This document shows, piece by piece, positions 35,446-43,298 of a stretch of 45,500 nucleotides of DNA. The position numbers and the translations under genes were made by a program. Positions within the stretch are counted from its first letter, which is position 1; the number at the start of each line of letters is the position of its first letter. Under the pieces are notes generated by a model. The model had not been told where the DNA came from and did not search any database. It worked only from the letters and a program-made list of their open reading frames with translations. Origin of the DNA: Phenylobacterium sp. (GTDB lineage Bacteria; Pseudomonadota; Alphaproteobacteria; Caulobacterales; Caulobacteraceae); contig NZ_JAUSLW010000089.1 in assembly GCF_030645195.1 (NCBI RefSeq), positions 1 to 45,500 of the forward strand, read 5' to 3'.

Positions 35446-36563
35446 GACCCGGGACCCACCCGCGGAACCAGGCGGTGCATCCGCAGAGTATGGCGCACCC
35501 GGCCGGCCTCGGCGCCGGCGCGCTGGCCCTGACCCAGATAGAGGTCGGCGCGGACCTCGCCCTTGATCGCCCCGCCGACATCCAGCGCGGTCACCAGGCG
35601 CCGGTAGGTGGGGAAGGCGCCGGTGAGGATCGGCGCGACCCCGTCGATCCAGAACAGCTCGCCCGTGGCGTGGCGGGTCGGGTCCACCGCGATGGCGCGG
35701 CCGACCGGCAGGGGAATGCCCGCCGACCCCACCGGCGGTCGGCCGTCGTCCGGCGCCAGGGTGAAGAAGACGTAGCGCGGGTTGAGCCGCATGATGGCCT
35801 GGGCCTCGGCCCCGCGATGGTCGGCCAGCCACTGACGGATGGCCTCGCCCGAGGTATTGTTGGCCGCCAGCAAACCCTTGTCGCGCATGGGATTGGCGAT
35901 TCCGACGAAGGGCCGGCCGTTAGTGGCGGCGAACAGCACCTTGGTCCGGGTCCCATCGGGATAGGTGATCACGCCCGAGCCCTGGACCTGCAGGAAGAAC
36001 AGCTCCTCGGGCCGCATCCAGGCCAGAACCTGGCCGGGCGGGGAGGCTTCGATGGCGGCGCGGTCGGGATAGGGGCCGAGCTGGCCGTCGAGACCCCTCT
36101 GCTGGGCGTCGCGGCCGCCCTGGCCGCTGGCCGCCAGGTCGACGGGCTTGGGCCGGACGGGCGCGGAAAACTCGGCGTCGGACTTGGCGCGGGCCTCATA
36201 TTCCGGCGCGTAATAGGCCGTCAGGATCCCCTCGCCGGGCAGGGCCTCGGGCCGGAAGTTAGCCTCGAAGAAGGCGCGGGCCTCGGCTCGGGGCGCCAGG
36301 GGCTGGCTGCGGGCCCGGCGGCAGATCTCCCCCATGGCGGCGTCCCGGGCCGCGCCGCAGGTGGCGCGGAAGGATTCGAAAGCCGCGGCGTGGTCCTCGT
36401 CGCTCCAGCCCGGCAGGTCGCTGAACTGCTCGAGCCGGGGGGGCGGACCCGGCTGCGGGCCGGGGGTGGGACGCGGCATGGGGCCGGGCTTGGCCGTGGC
36501 GCAGGCCGCGAGCGTCAGGGCCGCGGCGCAGGCCAGGAGGATCTTGGACAGGTTGCGGGCCAC
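35442..36563 (-). CDS. mltA: Membrane-bound lytic murein transglycosylase A (MltA)
   Basis: 373 residues. Signal and lipobox LAAC place Cys about 22, so it is an outer-membrane lipoprotein. The MltA domain has LTAYYAPEYEARAKSDAEF and FLQVQGSGVITYPDGT; the C-terminal 3D-type region has ALDVGGAIKGEVRADLYLG, with the catalytic Asp. It cleaves peptidoglycan with 1,6-anhydro ends. A Pro-rich linker follows the Cys. It lies between the Tim44 gene (48-base gap) and smr on the same strand, a common alphaproteobacterial cluster. Confidence 0.92.
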   Translation of the reverse strand: MARNLSKILLACAAALTLAACATAKPGPMPRPTPGPQPGPPPRLEQFSDLPGWSDEDHAAAFESFRATCGAARDAAMGEICRRARSQPLAPRAEARAFFEANFRPEALPGEGILTAYYAPEYEARAKSDAEFSAPVRPKPVDLAASGQGGRDAQQRGLDGQLGPYPDRAAIEASPPGQVLAWMRPEELFFLQVQGSGVITYPDGTRTKVLFAATNGRPFVGIANPMRDKGLLAANNTSGEAIRQWLADHRGAEAQAIMRLNPRYVFFTLAPDDGRPPVGSAGIPLPVGRAIAVDPTRHATGELFWIDGVAPILTGAFPTYRRLVTALDVGGAIKGEVRADLYLGQGQRAGAEAGRVRHTLRMHRLVPRVGPGS

Positions 36564-36611
36564 GACGGACTCCGGGCTGGACCGGCTGGGGGCCGGGATG
36601 AGCGGGTGGTC

Positions 36612-37244
36612 CTACGCCTCGGCGGCGTCGACGCGGACGAGGGTCCAGTTGGGGTCGCGGCTCTTAAGATTGCGTTCGAAGGTCCAGAGCTCGGCGGTGC
36701 GGCGATCGTCGACCCCCTCGCCCTCCGGCCCCTTGGTGCGGCTGCGGAACTCGGCCAGGAAGCGGACGGTGATCTTGGCCACGTCGCCCACCACCTCGGC
36801 CTTCTCCAGGTCGGCGCGCGGGGGATGGGCGAATTCCACGGTCTCGGTGCGGCCCTCGGTCTCACGCCGGGCGATCTCGGCGTCGAAGCTGGCCATGATA
36901 CCCGGCGACAGCAGGTCGCGCAGGGTGTCGCGGTCGCCGGCGGCGAAGGCGGTGACGATCATCTCGTAGGCGCCCTTGGCGCCGCCGAGGAAGCGGGGCA
37001 GGTCGAAACTCCCGTCCCGGGCGCGCACGGCGGCCAAGCCGGAGAGGGCCACGCCCTCGGCGACCTCGGCGGCCTGGACCTCCTCGCCCTCCAGCCGATC
37101 GGGCGCGGGCTTGGCGCCGGGCAGGGCGTCGGCGGCCGGCGTGTCCTCCGGCTGACGGCCCACCCTGCGGCCCAGCACCGAATAGAGCTGGAACAGGACG
37201 ACCGCGGCGAGGCCGGCGAAGATGATCAACTCAAGGATCGGCAA
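36612..37244 (-). CDS. Tim44-domain (TimA-like) membrane-anchored protein
   Basis: About 210 residues. One N-terminal membrane segment (LELIIFAGLAAVVLFQLYSV) is followed by a linker and a Tim44-like domain (about 80-210): DRDTLRDLLSPGIMASFDAE, FLAEFRSRTKG and ELWTFERNLKSRDPNWTLVR. The eukaryotic Tim44 is part of the mitochondrial import motor; bacterial function is unclear. No ATG fits: the frame runs on to 37562 opposite secB, so I place the start at TTG 37244. A TTG further upstream (about 37283) is possible. Confidence 0.82.
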   Translation of the reverse strand: MPILELIIFAGLAAVVLFQLYSVLGRRVGRQPEDTPAADALPGAKPAPDRLEGEEVQAAEVAEGVALSGLAAVRARDGSFDLPRFLGGAKGAYEMIVTAFAAGDRDTLRDLLSPGIMASFDAEIARRETEGRTETVEFAHPPRADLEKAEVVGDVAKITVRFLAEFRSRTKGPEGEGVDDRRTAELWTFERNLKSRDPNWTLVRVDAAEA

Positions 37245-37288
37245 TTGGTTATCGCTTCGATGGAGACGAGGGGTGGGCTTCAATATAG

Positions 37289-37323
37289 GACGTTGCAACG
37301 CCCCCGTCAGGGGCGACGTTGCA
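37289..37323. promoter_or_regulatory. Direct repeat plus hairpin between Tim44 gene and secB
   Basis: GACGTTGCA occurs at 37289-37297 and again at 37315-37323, flanking a CGCCCC/GGGGCG stem (37299-37304 with 37310-37315). The first copy lies in the perfect palindrome CGTTGCAACG (37291-37300). The position between two divergent genes suggests a shared regulatory site; no factor is assigned. Confidence 0.35.
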
Positions 37324-37401
37324 TCGGCGAAAGTCGCATGATAGCAGCGCCGGTCCCAAACAGGGCGTGAACCAGTCCTTAGAGCACGGAATCTTCGCCA
37401 A

Positions 37402-37899
37402 ATGAGCGACACTGACGCGGCCGGCCAGGAAAACGGCGCCGATATCGGCCTGACCGACCCGGGAATCCGGATTCTCGCCCAGTTCATCCGCGATCTCAGC
37501 TTCGAGAATCCGCGGGCCCCCGAGAGTCTGCGCGCCGGGACCACCCAGCCCAGCATCGACATGGGCGTGGAAATGAACGCCCGCGGCCGCGACGACGGCT
37601 ATTTCGAGGTGGACCTGAAGCTCTCGGCCCGCGCGACGCGCGACGACGGCCCGGTCTTCCACGTCGAGCTGCTCTATGGCGGGGTCTTCGAGATCGCCGG
37701 GGTTCCCCCCGAGGAGCTGGAGCCGGTGCTGCTGGTGGAGTGCCCGCGCTTCCTGTTCCCCTTCGCCCGCCGGGTGATCGCCGACGTGACCTCGGACGGC
37801 GGTTTCCCGCCCTTCCTGCTCGACCCGATCGACTTCGCCGGCGTCTATGCGGCCCGCAAGGCCCAGGCCGACGGCGCGGGCCAGATCGGCAACGCGTAA
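37402..37899 (+). CDS. secB: Protein-export chaperone SecB
   Basis: 165 residues, acidic, forming the tetrameric export chaperone that keeps preproteins unfolded for SecA. Features are [18 protein letters not shown] in the N-terminal strand and a C-terminal [19 protein letters not shown], which matches the SecB groove region. It is divergent from the Tim44 gene with a 157-base gap. It is followed by the inverted repeat at 37911-38067 and then by convergent dnaQ. Confidence 0.94.
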   Translation: MSDTDAAGQENGADIGLTDPGIRILAQFIRDLSFENPRAPESLRAGTTQPSIDMGVEMNARGRDDGYFEVDLKLSARATRDDGPVFHVELLYGGVFEIAGVPPEELEPVLLVECPRFLFPFARRVIADVTSDGGFPPFLLDPIDFAGVYAARKAQADGAGQIGNA

Positions 37900-37910
37900 G
37901 AGTCCAAGAC

Positions 37911-38067
37911 CCTTCTCCCCTTGCGGGAGAAGGTGTCACGCGAAGGCGTGACGGATGAGGGGTTGCGCTCCCCTCTCAAAAAATTCCCGTGGGTTTGTCG
38001 GATAGGTCTATCGACCCCTCATCCGACCCTGCTCCGCAGGGCCACCTTCTCCCGCAAGGGGAGAAGG
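37911..38067. repeat. Palindromic repeat, family B copy 2, with perfect 23-bp arms
   Basis: The 23-base arm at 37911-37933 and the one at 38045-38067 are exact reverse complements (core TTCTCCCCTTGCGGGAGAA). GGATGAGGGG and CCCCTCATCC form a second inverted pair inside. The left arm is also a hairpin on its own. No open frame exists in the 157 bases. It fills the gap between convergent secB and dnaQ. Confidence 0.88.
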
Positions 38068-38076
38068 ATCACAAAT

Positions 38077-38784
38077 TCAAAGCCCGAACCGCGTCCAGAG
38101 TTCGTCGTTCTTCAGGACCTCGCGGATGAAGGCGGCGTGGATTTCGCGTTCGGCTTCGGTGGAGCGGGAGGCCAGGGGCCGGGGCCGCGCGCCATAGGTC
38201 GAGGGGTTGGCCACGGCGTAGGCGGCGGTGTCCATGGCCTGGGTGGTAAGCTCCAGGCTCCGCTCACGGCCGCCCTTCAGCTCCAGATAGACCGCCGCCA
38301 GCAGGCGGGCGTCGATCAGCGCCCCGTGCTTTTCCCGCTCCGATAGCGAGATCTTGAAGCGCTTGCAGAGCGCGTCCAGGGAATTGGCCATGCCCGGGAA
38401 GCGCTTGCGCGCCAGCGCCAAGGTGTCGATCCACCGCGGCTCCTCCAGGATGGTCAGGCCGCAGACCCCCAGCTCGTGATTGATGAAGGCCCGGTCGAAG
38501 GTGGCGTTGTGGGCGATCAGCGGCGCGTCGCCGACGAACTCCAGGAAGGCGTGGCTGACCTCCGGATGGGCGAACTTGGGCTTGCCCTTCAGGAAGGCGC
38601 CCGACAGGCCGTGCACCCGCTCGGCGTCCGGCGGCATGTCGCGCTCGGGATCGATATAGACGTGGAAGTGCCGCCCGGTGGGCAGGAAGTCCTCGATTTC
38701 CAGGCAGGCGATCTCCACCAGCCGGTGGCCGAGGTGAGGCTCGAAGCCGGTCGTCTCGGTGTCCATGACGATTTCGCGGGCCAT
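38077..38784 (-). CDS. dnaQ: DNA polymerase III epsilon subunit (proofreading exonuclease), DnaQ
   Basis: 235 residues of the DEDDh 3'-5' exonuclease. Metal ligands are Asp8 and Glu10 (MDTETTG), Asp97 (AHNATFDRAF), and His153 with Asp158 (HGALIDARLL), all intact. A C-terminal tail of about 60 residues would contact the polymerase alpha subunit. It ends the leftward run ppsR-maf-aroE-coaE-dnaQ that leads away from the predicted origin. Confidence 0.94.
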   Translation of the reverse strand: MAREIVMDTETTGFEPHLGHRLVEIACLEIEDFLPTGRHFHVYIDPERDMPPDAERVHGLSGAFLKGKPKFAHPEVSHAFLEFVGDAPLIAHNATFDRAFINHELGVCGLTILEEPRWIDTLALARKRFPGMANSLDALCKRFKISLSEREKHGALIDARLLAAVYLELKGGRERSLELTTQAMDTAAYAVANPSTYGARPRPLASRSTEAEREIHAAFIREVLKNDELWTRFGL

Positions 38785-38825
38785 GGCCCTAGATGCCGCG
38801 CTTCGACCGGGGTTTCAACCGGCGC

Positions 38826-39449
38826 TCAGGTCGCAGGGTTGTTTCGCTGGGGACGGCGCGCGGGATCGCGCAGGGCCGCGATGATCTCGGCGACCTGGGC
38901 CCGGGCGTGGTCCAGCCCCTGGCCGGTGTCCACCACGAAGTCGGCCCGCTTTCGCTTCTCGCTGTCGTGCAGCTGGCGCTTGAGGATGTCGTCCAGCCGT
39001 TCGGCGGTCCAGCCGGGGCGGGCCAGGACCCGGGCGCGCTGCTGATCCTCGGGCGCCGAGGCCACCACCACGGCGTCCATGTTCCGGTCGCCGCCGGTCT
39101 CGAACAGCAGGGGGATGTCCAGCACCACCATGTCGGCGCCGGCCTCCTGGGCGTGCTTGAAGAAGGCCCCGCGATCGGCGCCCACCAGGGGATGGACGAT
39201 GGCGTTCAGCCGGGCCATGGCCGCGTCGTCGCCGAGCACCCGCTGGCGCAGGGCCTCGCGGTCCACGGCGCCATCCCGGGTGACCCCCGGAAAGGCCGCC
39301 TCCAGGGGCGCCACCGCCGCCCCGCCCTTCACATAGAGGTCGGCCACCACCGCGTCGGCGTCATAGACCGGGATCCCGGCCTCGCGGAACATGGCCGCGG
39401 TGGTCGACTTGCCCATCCCGATGGAGCCGGTCAGTCCGATATTCAGCAT
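38826..39449 (-). CDS. coaE: Dephospho-CoA kinase, CoaE
   Basis: 207 residues. The P-loop GSIGMGKST is at 8-16, then [19 protein letters not shown], the substrate-binding DIPLLFETG, and the lid region [16 protein letters not shown]. It makes the last phosphorylation in coenzyme A synthesis. The gene begins 4 bases after aroE and is followed by dnaQ after 41 bases. Confidence 0.94.
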   Translation of the reverse strand: MLNIGLTGSIGMGKSTTAAMFREAGIPVYDADAVVADLYVKGGAAVAPLEAAFPGVTRDGAVDREALRQRVLGDDAAMARLNAIVHPLVGADRGAFFKHAQEAGADMVVLDIPLLFETGGDRNMDAVVVASAPEDQQRARVLARPGWTAERLDDILKRQLHDSEKRKRADFVVDTGQGLDHARAQVAEIIAALRDPARRPQRNNPAT

Positions 39450-39453
39450 GGCG

Positions 39454-40305
39454 TCAAAGTCCCAGGGCTTGGATGGCCAGGGCCCGGACGTCGATCCCGT
39501 CGGGCGGCGCCTGGCCGAAGAAGGCGCGGAAGGCCGGGATGGCCTGGCCGATCAGCATTTCCAGCCCGTCCACCGTGGGCCGGCCCAGCGCCCCGGCCTG
39601 CGCCAGGAATGGCGTGAGCAGGGGCTTGTAGACCATGTCCATCACCACGCAGGTCGCCGGCGTCGCCGCCAGGGGCACGTCCAGGCTGCCCGAACCGCTG
39701 AGGCCCGCCGAGGTGGCGTTGATCAGGGCGCCGAGGCCTTCGAAGGCCTGCTCGGCCTGGTCCAGCCCATAGGCGCGCACGGCGGGGCCGAGATCGGCGG
39801 CGATCTCCCTGGCCCGCGCCACGGTGCGGTTGAGGATGCGGATATCGGTCGCCCCGGCGGTGAGGAAGGCCGCCGCGGCCCCGCGCGCCCCGCCGCCCGC
39901 GCCGAGGATCGCCACGGGCGCCGCCGCGGGATCGAAACCCGGCGCCTGGACGGCGAATGCCGCCAGCAGGCCCAGGCCGTCGGTGTTGTCGGCGAAGATG
40001 GCGCCCTCGGGTCCGAACACCAGGACGTTGGCCGCCTGGGCCAAGCGGGCCCGCTCGCTGACCTCGTCGGCCAGGGTGAGCGCCACGGTCTTGAAGGGCA
40101 CGGTGACGTTCAGCCCGGCCACCGACCCGCCGCGCAGGCCGTTGATGAAGGACGGGAAGGCCTCGGGGAAGACGCCGAAGGGCACATAGACCCCGTCGAT
40201 CCCGGCGGCCGCCAGCCAGGCATTGTGCAGGGTCGGGCTCATGGTGTGGGCGACGGGATGACCCACAACGCCCGCCACCCGGGTGGCGCCGGTGATCCTG
40301 CTCAT
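39454..40305 (-). CDS. aroE: Shikimate dehydrogenase, AroE
   Basis: 283 residues. The shikimate pocket [11 protein letters not shown] is at about 20-30, catalytic Lys72 is in [11 protein letters not shown] and Asp109 in NTDGLGLLA; the NADP loop is [10 protein letters not shown] near 130. It reduces 3-dehydroshikimate in the aromatic amino-acid pathway. The ATG overlaps the maf stop by 4 bases; a long frame to 40986 that overlaps maf is not real. Confidence 0.94.
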   Translation of the reverse strand: MSRITGATRVAGVVGHPVAHTMSPTLHNAWLAAAGIDGVYVPFGVFPEAFPSFINGLRGGSVAGLNVTVPFKTVALTLADEVSERARLAQAANVLVFGPEGAIFADNTDGLGLLAAFAVQAPGFDPAAAPVAILGAGGGARGAAAAFLTAGATDIRILNRTVARAREIAADLGPAVRAYGLDQAEQAFEGLGALINATSAGLSGSGSLDVPLAATPATCVVMDMVYKPLLTPFLAQAGALGRPTVDGLEMLIGQAIPAFRAFFGQAPPDGIDVRALAIQALGL

Positions 40306-40898
40306 GCCGCCAGGGCCCCATGTTTGCGCAGCAGATCCAGCAGACCCAGCAGGGGCAAGCCCAGGATGGCGAAATAGTCGCCCTCGATCTTGGAGAACAG
40401 CTGCGAGCCATGGCTCTCCAACCGGTAGCAGCCCACCGAACCCAGGGCCTCCTCCCCTTCGGCCAGCAGGTAGGCCTCCAGGAAGTCGTCGGAAAAGTCG
40501 CGCATGGTCAACGTGCAGGTGGCCACCTCGCGCCAGATCGGCGCGCCGTCCCTGGCCACCACCACCGCCGAGTGCAGCTGGTGCGGTTTGCCGCGCAGTA
40601 GCTTCAGGCGCGCGCGCGCGGCTTCCACCGTCTCGGCCTTGTCGTAGAGCGAGCCCTCGAACTCCAGGGTCTGGTCGGCGCCGATCACGAAGCCCGGCCG
40701 ACCGCGCGAGATCTTCACCGCCTTCAGTTCGGCCAGGGCGTCGGCCACTTCGCGGGGCGTGCCCCCCTGGCCGAGCAGGGCGGTCTTCACCGCCTCCTCG
40801 TCCACCCCGGAGACGGCGGTCTCGAAGGGCACGCCGGCGCCTTTCAGCACGGCGGTGCGGGCAGCGCTCTTGGAGGCCAGGATGATCGGCGCGCTCAT
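40302..40898 (-). CDS. maf: Maf family nucleotide pyrophosphatase
   Basis: 198 residues. The family start is [20 protein letters not shown] (the usual S-x-S-P-R-R is S-K-S-A-A-R here), then [20 protein letters not shown] with the catalytic Asp-Gln-Thr. Maf proteins hydrolyse non-canonical or modified NTPs to monophosphates. It overlaps both neighbours by 4 bases (ppsR upstream, aroE downstream), so the three are translationally coupled. Confidence 0.92.
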   Translation of the reverse strand: MSAPIILASKSAARTAVLKGAGVPFETAVSGVDEEAVKTALLGQGGTPREVADALAELKAVKISRGRPGFVIGADQTLEFEGSLYDKAETVEAARARLKLLRGKPHQLHSAVVVARDGAPIWREVATCTLTMRDFSDDFLEAYLLAEGEEALGSVGCYRLESHGSQLFSKIEGDYFAILGLPLLGLLDLLRKHGALAA

Positions 40899-41743
40899 CC
40901 CAGCACCTCGATCTGGCCGTGGCCCCCGTGCAGCAGGTTGAGCACGGCCGCGGCCGTCTCCTCGACGCTGCGGCGGGTGACGTCAATCACCGGCCACTCC
41001 ATCTTCTCGTAGAGCCGGCGGGCCAGGACCGTCTCCTCGCGGACCGCCTCGATGTCGATATAGCTGCTCTCCCGGTCTTCCTTCAGGCTGAGCAGACGGT
41101 TGCGGCGGATCTGGATCAGCCGGTCCGGCGAGATGGTCAGGCCCACGATGAGGGCGTTCTTCAGGGTCATCAGCTTCTCGGGCGGCGACCGTCCCGGCAC
41201 CAGGGGGACATTGGCCGCCCGCACCCCGCGGTGGGCCAGATAGATGCAGGTCGGGGTCTTGGACGTGCGTGAGACCCCCACCAGCACCACATCGGCCTGG
41301 TCCAGGTCCTGGCCGCCCTGGCCGTCGTCGTGGCCGATGGCGTAGTTCAGGGCGTCCATGCGGTTGAAATAGTCGTTGTCCAGAGCGTGCTGCACCCCGA
41401 CCCGCCGGGTCAGCGCCGCGCCCAGATAGCGCGACAGGGCCGAGACTAGGGGATCCAAGGCGGGGATGCAGGCCATGTCCAGCTTGCGGCACCCCTCCTC
41501 CAGGGCCGCGCGGAGTTCGTCGTCGACGATGGTGTGGATCACCACCCCCGGCGCGGCCTCGATGTCGGTGAGCGCCCGCTCCAGCTGCCGGGGCGAGCGG
41601 ACCAGGGCGTAGATGTGCTCGATGGGCAGGACGTTCTCGAACCGGGCGCAGACCGCGCGGGCCATGGCGTTCAGGGTCTCGCCGGTGGAGTCGGAGACCA
41701 GGTGCACATGGAAGTAGGTGGCGAAGCGCGGGGCGGTGGTCAT
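40895..41743 (-). CDS. ppsR: Pyruvate, water/phosphate dikinase regulatory protein (DUF299/PPSR)
   Basis: 282 residues of the bifunctional kinase/pyrophosphorylase that switches PEP synthetase or PPDK on and off. N-terminal [20 protein letters not shown] and the phosphate loop GVSRTSKT (156-163) are typical, with the [11 protein letters not shown] segment after it. ATG 41743 has AAGGG just upstream; an upstream GTG at 41803 is possible. In C. crescentus the DUF299 gene (RP001) is the first gene beside the origin, opposite hemE, and the same holds here. Confidence 0.92.
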   Translation of the reverse strand: MTTAPRFATYFHVHLVSDSTGETLNAMARAVCARFENVLPIEHIYALVRSPRQLERALTDIEAAPGVVIHTIVDDELRAALEEGCRKLDMACIPALDPLVSALSRYLGAALTRRVGVQHALDNDYFNRMDALNYAIGHDDGQGGQDLDQADVVLVGVSRTSKTPTCIYLAHRGVRAANVPLVPGRSPPEKLMTLKNALIVGLTISPDRLIQIRRNRLLSLKEDRESSYIDIEAVREETVLARRLYEKMEWPVIDVTRRSVEETAAAVLNLLHGGHGQIEVLG

Positions 41744-42006
41744 GGACCCTTGGGGTTCGAGCGGCGGGGCGGAAGAAATATCTGGGGACAGGTGTGTCGA
41801 CACCTTCTTAGCGAAGCCGCGCGCGCTTGGGGATAGCCGCGGCCAAATCGCGCTGGTCCCGCGCGGCCGGTGGAGAACGGGGATGAAAGCCGAAGTTTGA
41901 GTCCGTCGGGCGCCCCGATCATCCCTGCGGCGTGGGGGATGTGAATCCCGCCCATGGTCAAGCTGCGGATGACCGCCGTTCGTTCAGGGCCTGCGTCCCC
42001 GAGAGG

Positions 42007-42021
42007 TTAATGAATCGTTAA
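42007..42021. promoter_or_regulatory. CtrA box 1 (TTAA-N7-TTAA)
   Basis: TTAA at 42007-42010 and 42018-42021 with a 7-base spacer that contains a GAATC methylation site (42012-42016). This is a perfect match to the full CtrA recognition sequence. Confidence 0.8.
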
Positions 42022-42035
42022 GTCCGCTCAAGCGG

Positions 42036-42050
42036 TTAAGACTTCGTTAA
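42036..42050. promoter_or_regulatory. CtrA box 2 (TTAA-N7-TTAA)
   Basis: TTAA at 42036-42039 and 42047-42050 with a 7-base spacer, 29 bases after box 1 and directly followed by a DnaA-like CAATCCACA (42053-42061). It is a perfect match to the CtrA consensus. Confidence 0.8.
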
Positions 42051-42266
42051 CACAATCCACAGCCCCGCTTATCACGGCGGGAGGAAGCGGCCCTGGCCTG
42101 GGGAAAGGGAGTCGAGGAGGGGGTGCGACATCGGAGGTTTCCCCCATGATCGACAGGCCTACCGCTACCTCTTCAATTCAGATTCCAAATCTTAGATAGG
42201 TAGAAGGCAGGCGGGGCCGAACAGACGGGCTTGAGCCGGAGAGGGGAAGGCGATTTAAGGCTCCCC

Positions 42267-43298
42267 ATGCCGAACAGTTCGAAACCCCACCTTCTCCGCG
42301 CCCTGGCCGGAGAAACCCTGGACCGCCCGCCGGTCTGGTTCATGCGTCAGGCGGGACGCTCCCTGCCCGAGTACCGGGAACTGCGGACCCGGGCCAAGGA
42401 CTTCATCGCCTTCTGCCACAATCCGGAAATGGCCGCCGAGGCGACGATGCAGCCCATGCGCCGCTTCCCCCTGGATGCGGCCATCGTCTTCGCCGACATC
42501 CTGCTGATCCCCCAGGCGCTCGGCCAGGAGGTCTGGTTCGAGGCGGGCGAGGGTCCCAGGCTCGGCGCCCTGCCGGAGATCGAGGCCCTGGCCGACCAGA
42601 TCGAGGCCTCCACCGGGCGGCTGTCGGCCATCGGCGAGACCCTGTCGCGCGTGCGGGCCGAGCTGGAGCCGGACCGGGCCCTGATCGGCTTCGCCGGCGC
42701 CCCCTGGACCGTGGCCACCTACATGATCGAGGGCCGCGGCTCAGACCGCTCCGGCGCCAGGACCTACGCCTACCAGAACCCGGAGAAGCTCGACCGCCTG
42801 CTGGAGGTGCTGGTGGAGTCCACCGCCCGCTACCTGGTGATGCAGGCCAGGTCCGGCGCCCAGGTGCTGAAGCTGTTCGAGAGCTGGGCGGAGGGGCTGG
42901 CCGAGGATGTCTTCGAACGCATCGTCATCAAGCCGCACACCGCCATCATCGAGAAGGTCCGCGCCGCCGGGGTCGACACCCCCTTCATCGGCTTCCCACG
43001 CGGGGCCGGCGCCCTGGTGGAGAACTACGCCGCCCGGGTCCCGGTCAACTGCGTGGCCCTGGACACCCAGGCCACCGCGGTGCTGGGCCAGAAGATTCAG
43101 GACAGCGGCAAGACCATCCAGGGGGCGCTGGACAACCTGCTGCTGCGCGCCGGGGGCCCGGCCCTCGACGCCCGGGTCGACGCCCTGATCGAGCAGTGGA
43201 ACTCCGGTCCCTATATCTTCAACCTGGGCCATGGGGTCCTGCCCGACACCCCCATCGAGCACATCGAGCGCACCATCCGCCGGGTGACCGGCAAGTGA
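42267..43298 (+). CDS. hemE: Uroporphyrinogen decarboxylase, HemE
   Basis: 343 residues. The substrate-binding signature RQAGRSLPEYRE is at 27-38, and FADILLIPQALG follows with the catalytic Asp. FAGAPWTVATYMIEGRGS and the C-terminal FNLGHGVLPDTPIEHI are typical. It removes four carboxyl groups from uroporphyrinogen III. ATG 42267 follows AAGG at a good distance; an upstream TTG at 42231 is less likely. The hemH gene starts inside its stop codon. Confidence 0.95.
   Translation: MPNSSKPHLLRALAGETLDRPPVWFMRQAGRSLPEYRELRTRAKDFIAFCHNPEMAAEATMQPMRRFPLDAAIVFADILLIPQALGQEVWFEAGEGPRLGALPEIEALADQIEASTGRLSAIGETLSRVRAELEPDRALIGFAGAPWTVATYMIEGRGSDRSGARTYAYQNPEKLDRLLEVLVESTARYLVMQARSGAQVLKLFESWAEGLAEDVFERIVIKPHTAIIEKVRAAGVDTPFIGFPRGAGALVENYAARVPVNCVALDTQATAVLGQKIQDSGKTIQGALDNLLLRAGGPALDARVDALIEQWNSGPYIFNLGHGVLPDTPIEHIERTIRRVTGK

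Larger units (their letters stand above)
41744..42266. other. Predicted chromosomal replication origin (Cori-like) and divergent promoter region
   Basis: 523 bases between divergent ppsR and hemE. Content: two perfect CtrA boxes (42007-42021 and 42036-42050), three 7-of-9 DnaA-like boxes (41828-41836, 41869-41877, 42053-42061), five GANTC methylation sites within 290 bases (41899, 41943, 42012, 42109, 42181), and a 27-base patch with 70 percent AT (42171-42197) flanked by CTACCT and AGGTAG. In C. crescentus the origin lies in exactly this hemE/DUF299 gap and is bound by CtrA and DnaA. There is no coding frame. The hemE promoter must lie here too. Confidence 0.82.

Noticed and set aside
35475-37370. 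A 631-codon plus-strand frame opposite mltA and the Tim44 gene
   Set aside because: There is no domain or membrane pattern and composition is skewed. The two minus-strand genes fully explain the region.
39454-40986. A 510-codon version of AroE extending through maf
   Set aside because: The first part is an out-of-frame reading of maf, and the ATG at 40305 gives the standard AroE start with a 4-base overlap.
42069-42077. TTATCACGG as a DnaA box in the origin
   Set aside because: It matches the first five bases of the DnaA consensus only; the CACA end is absent.
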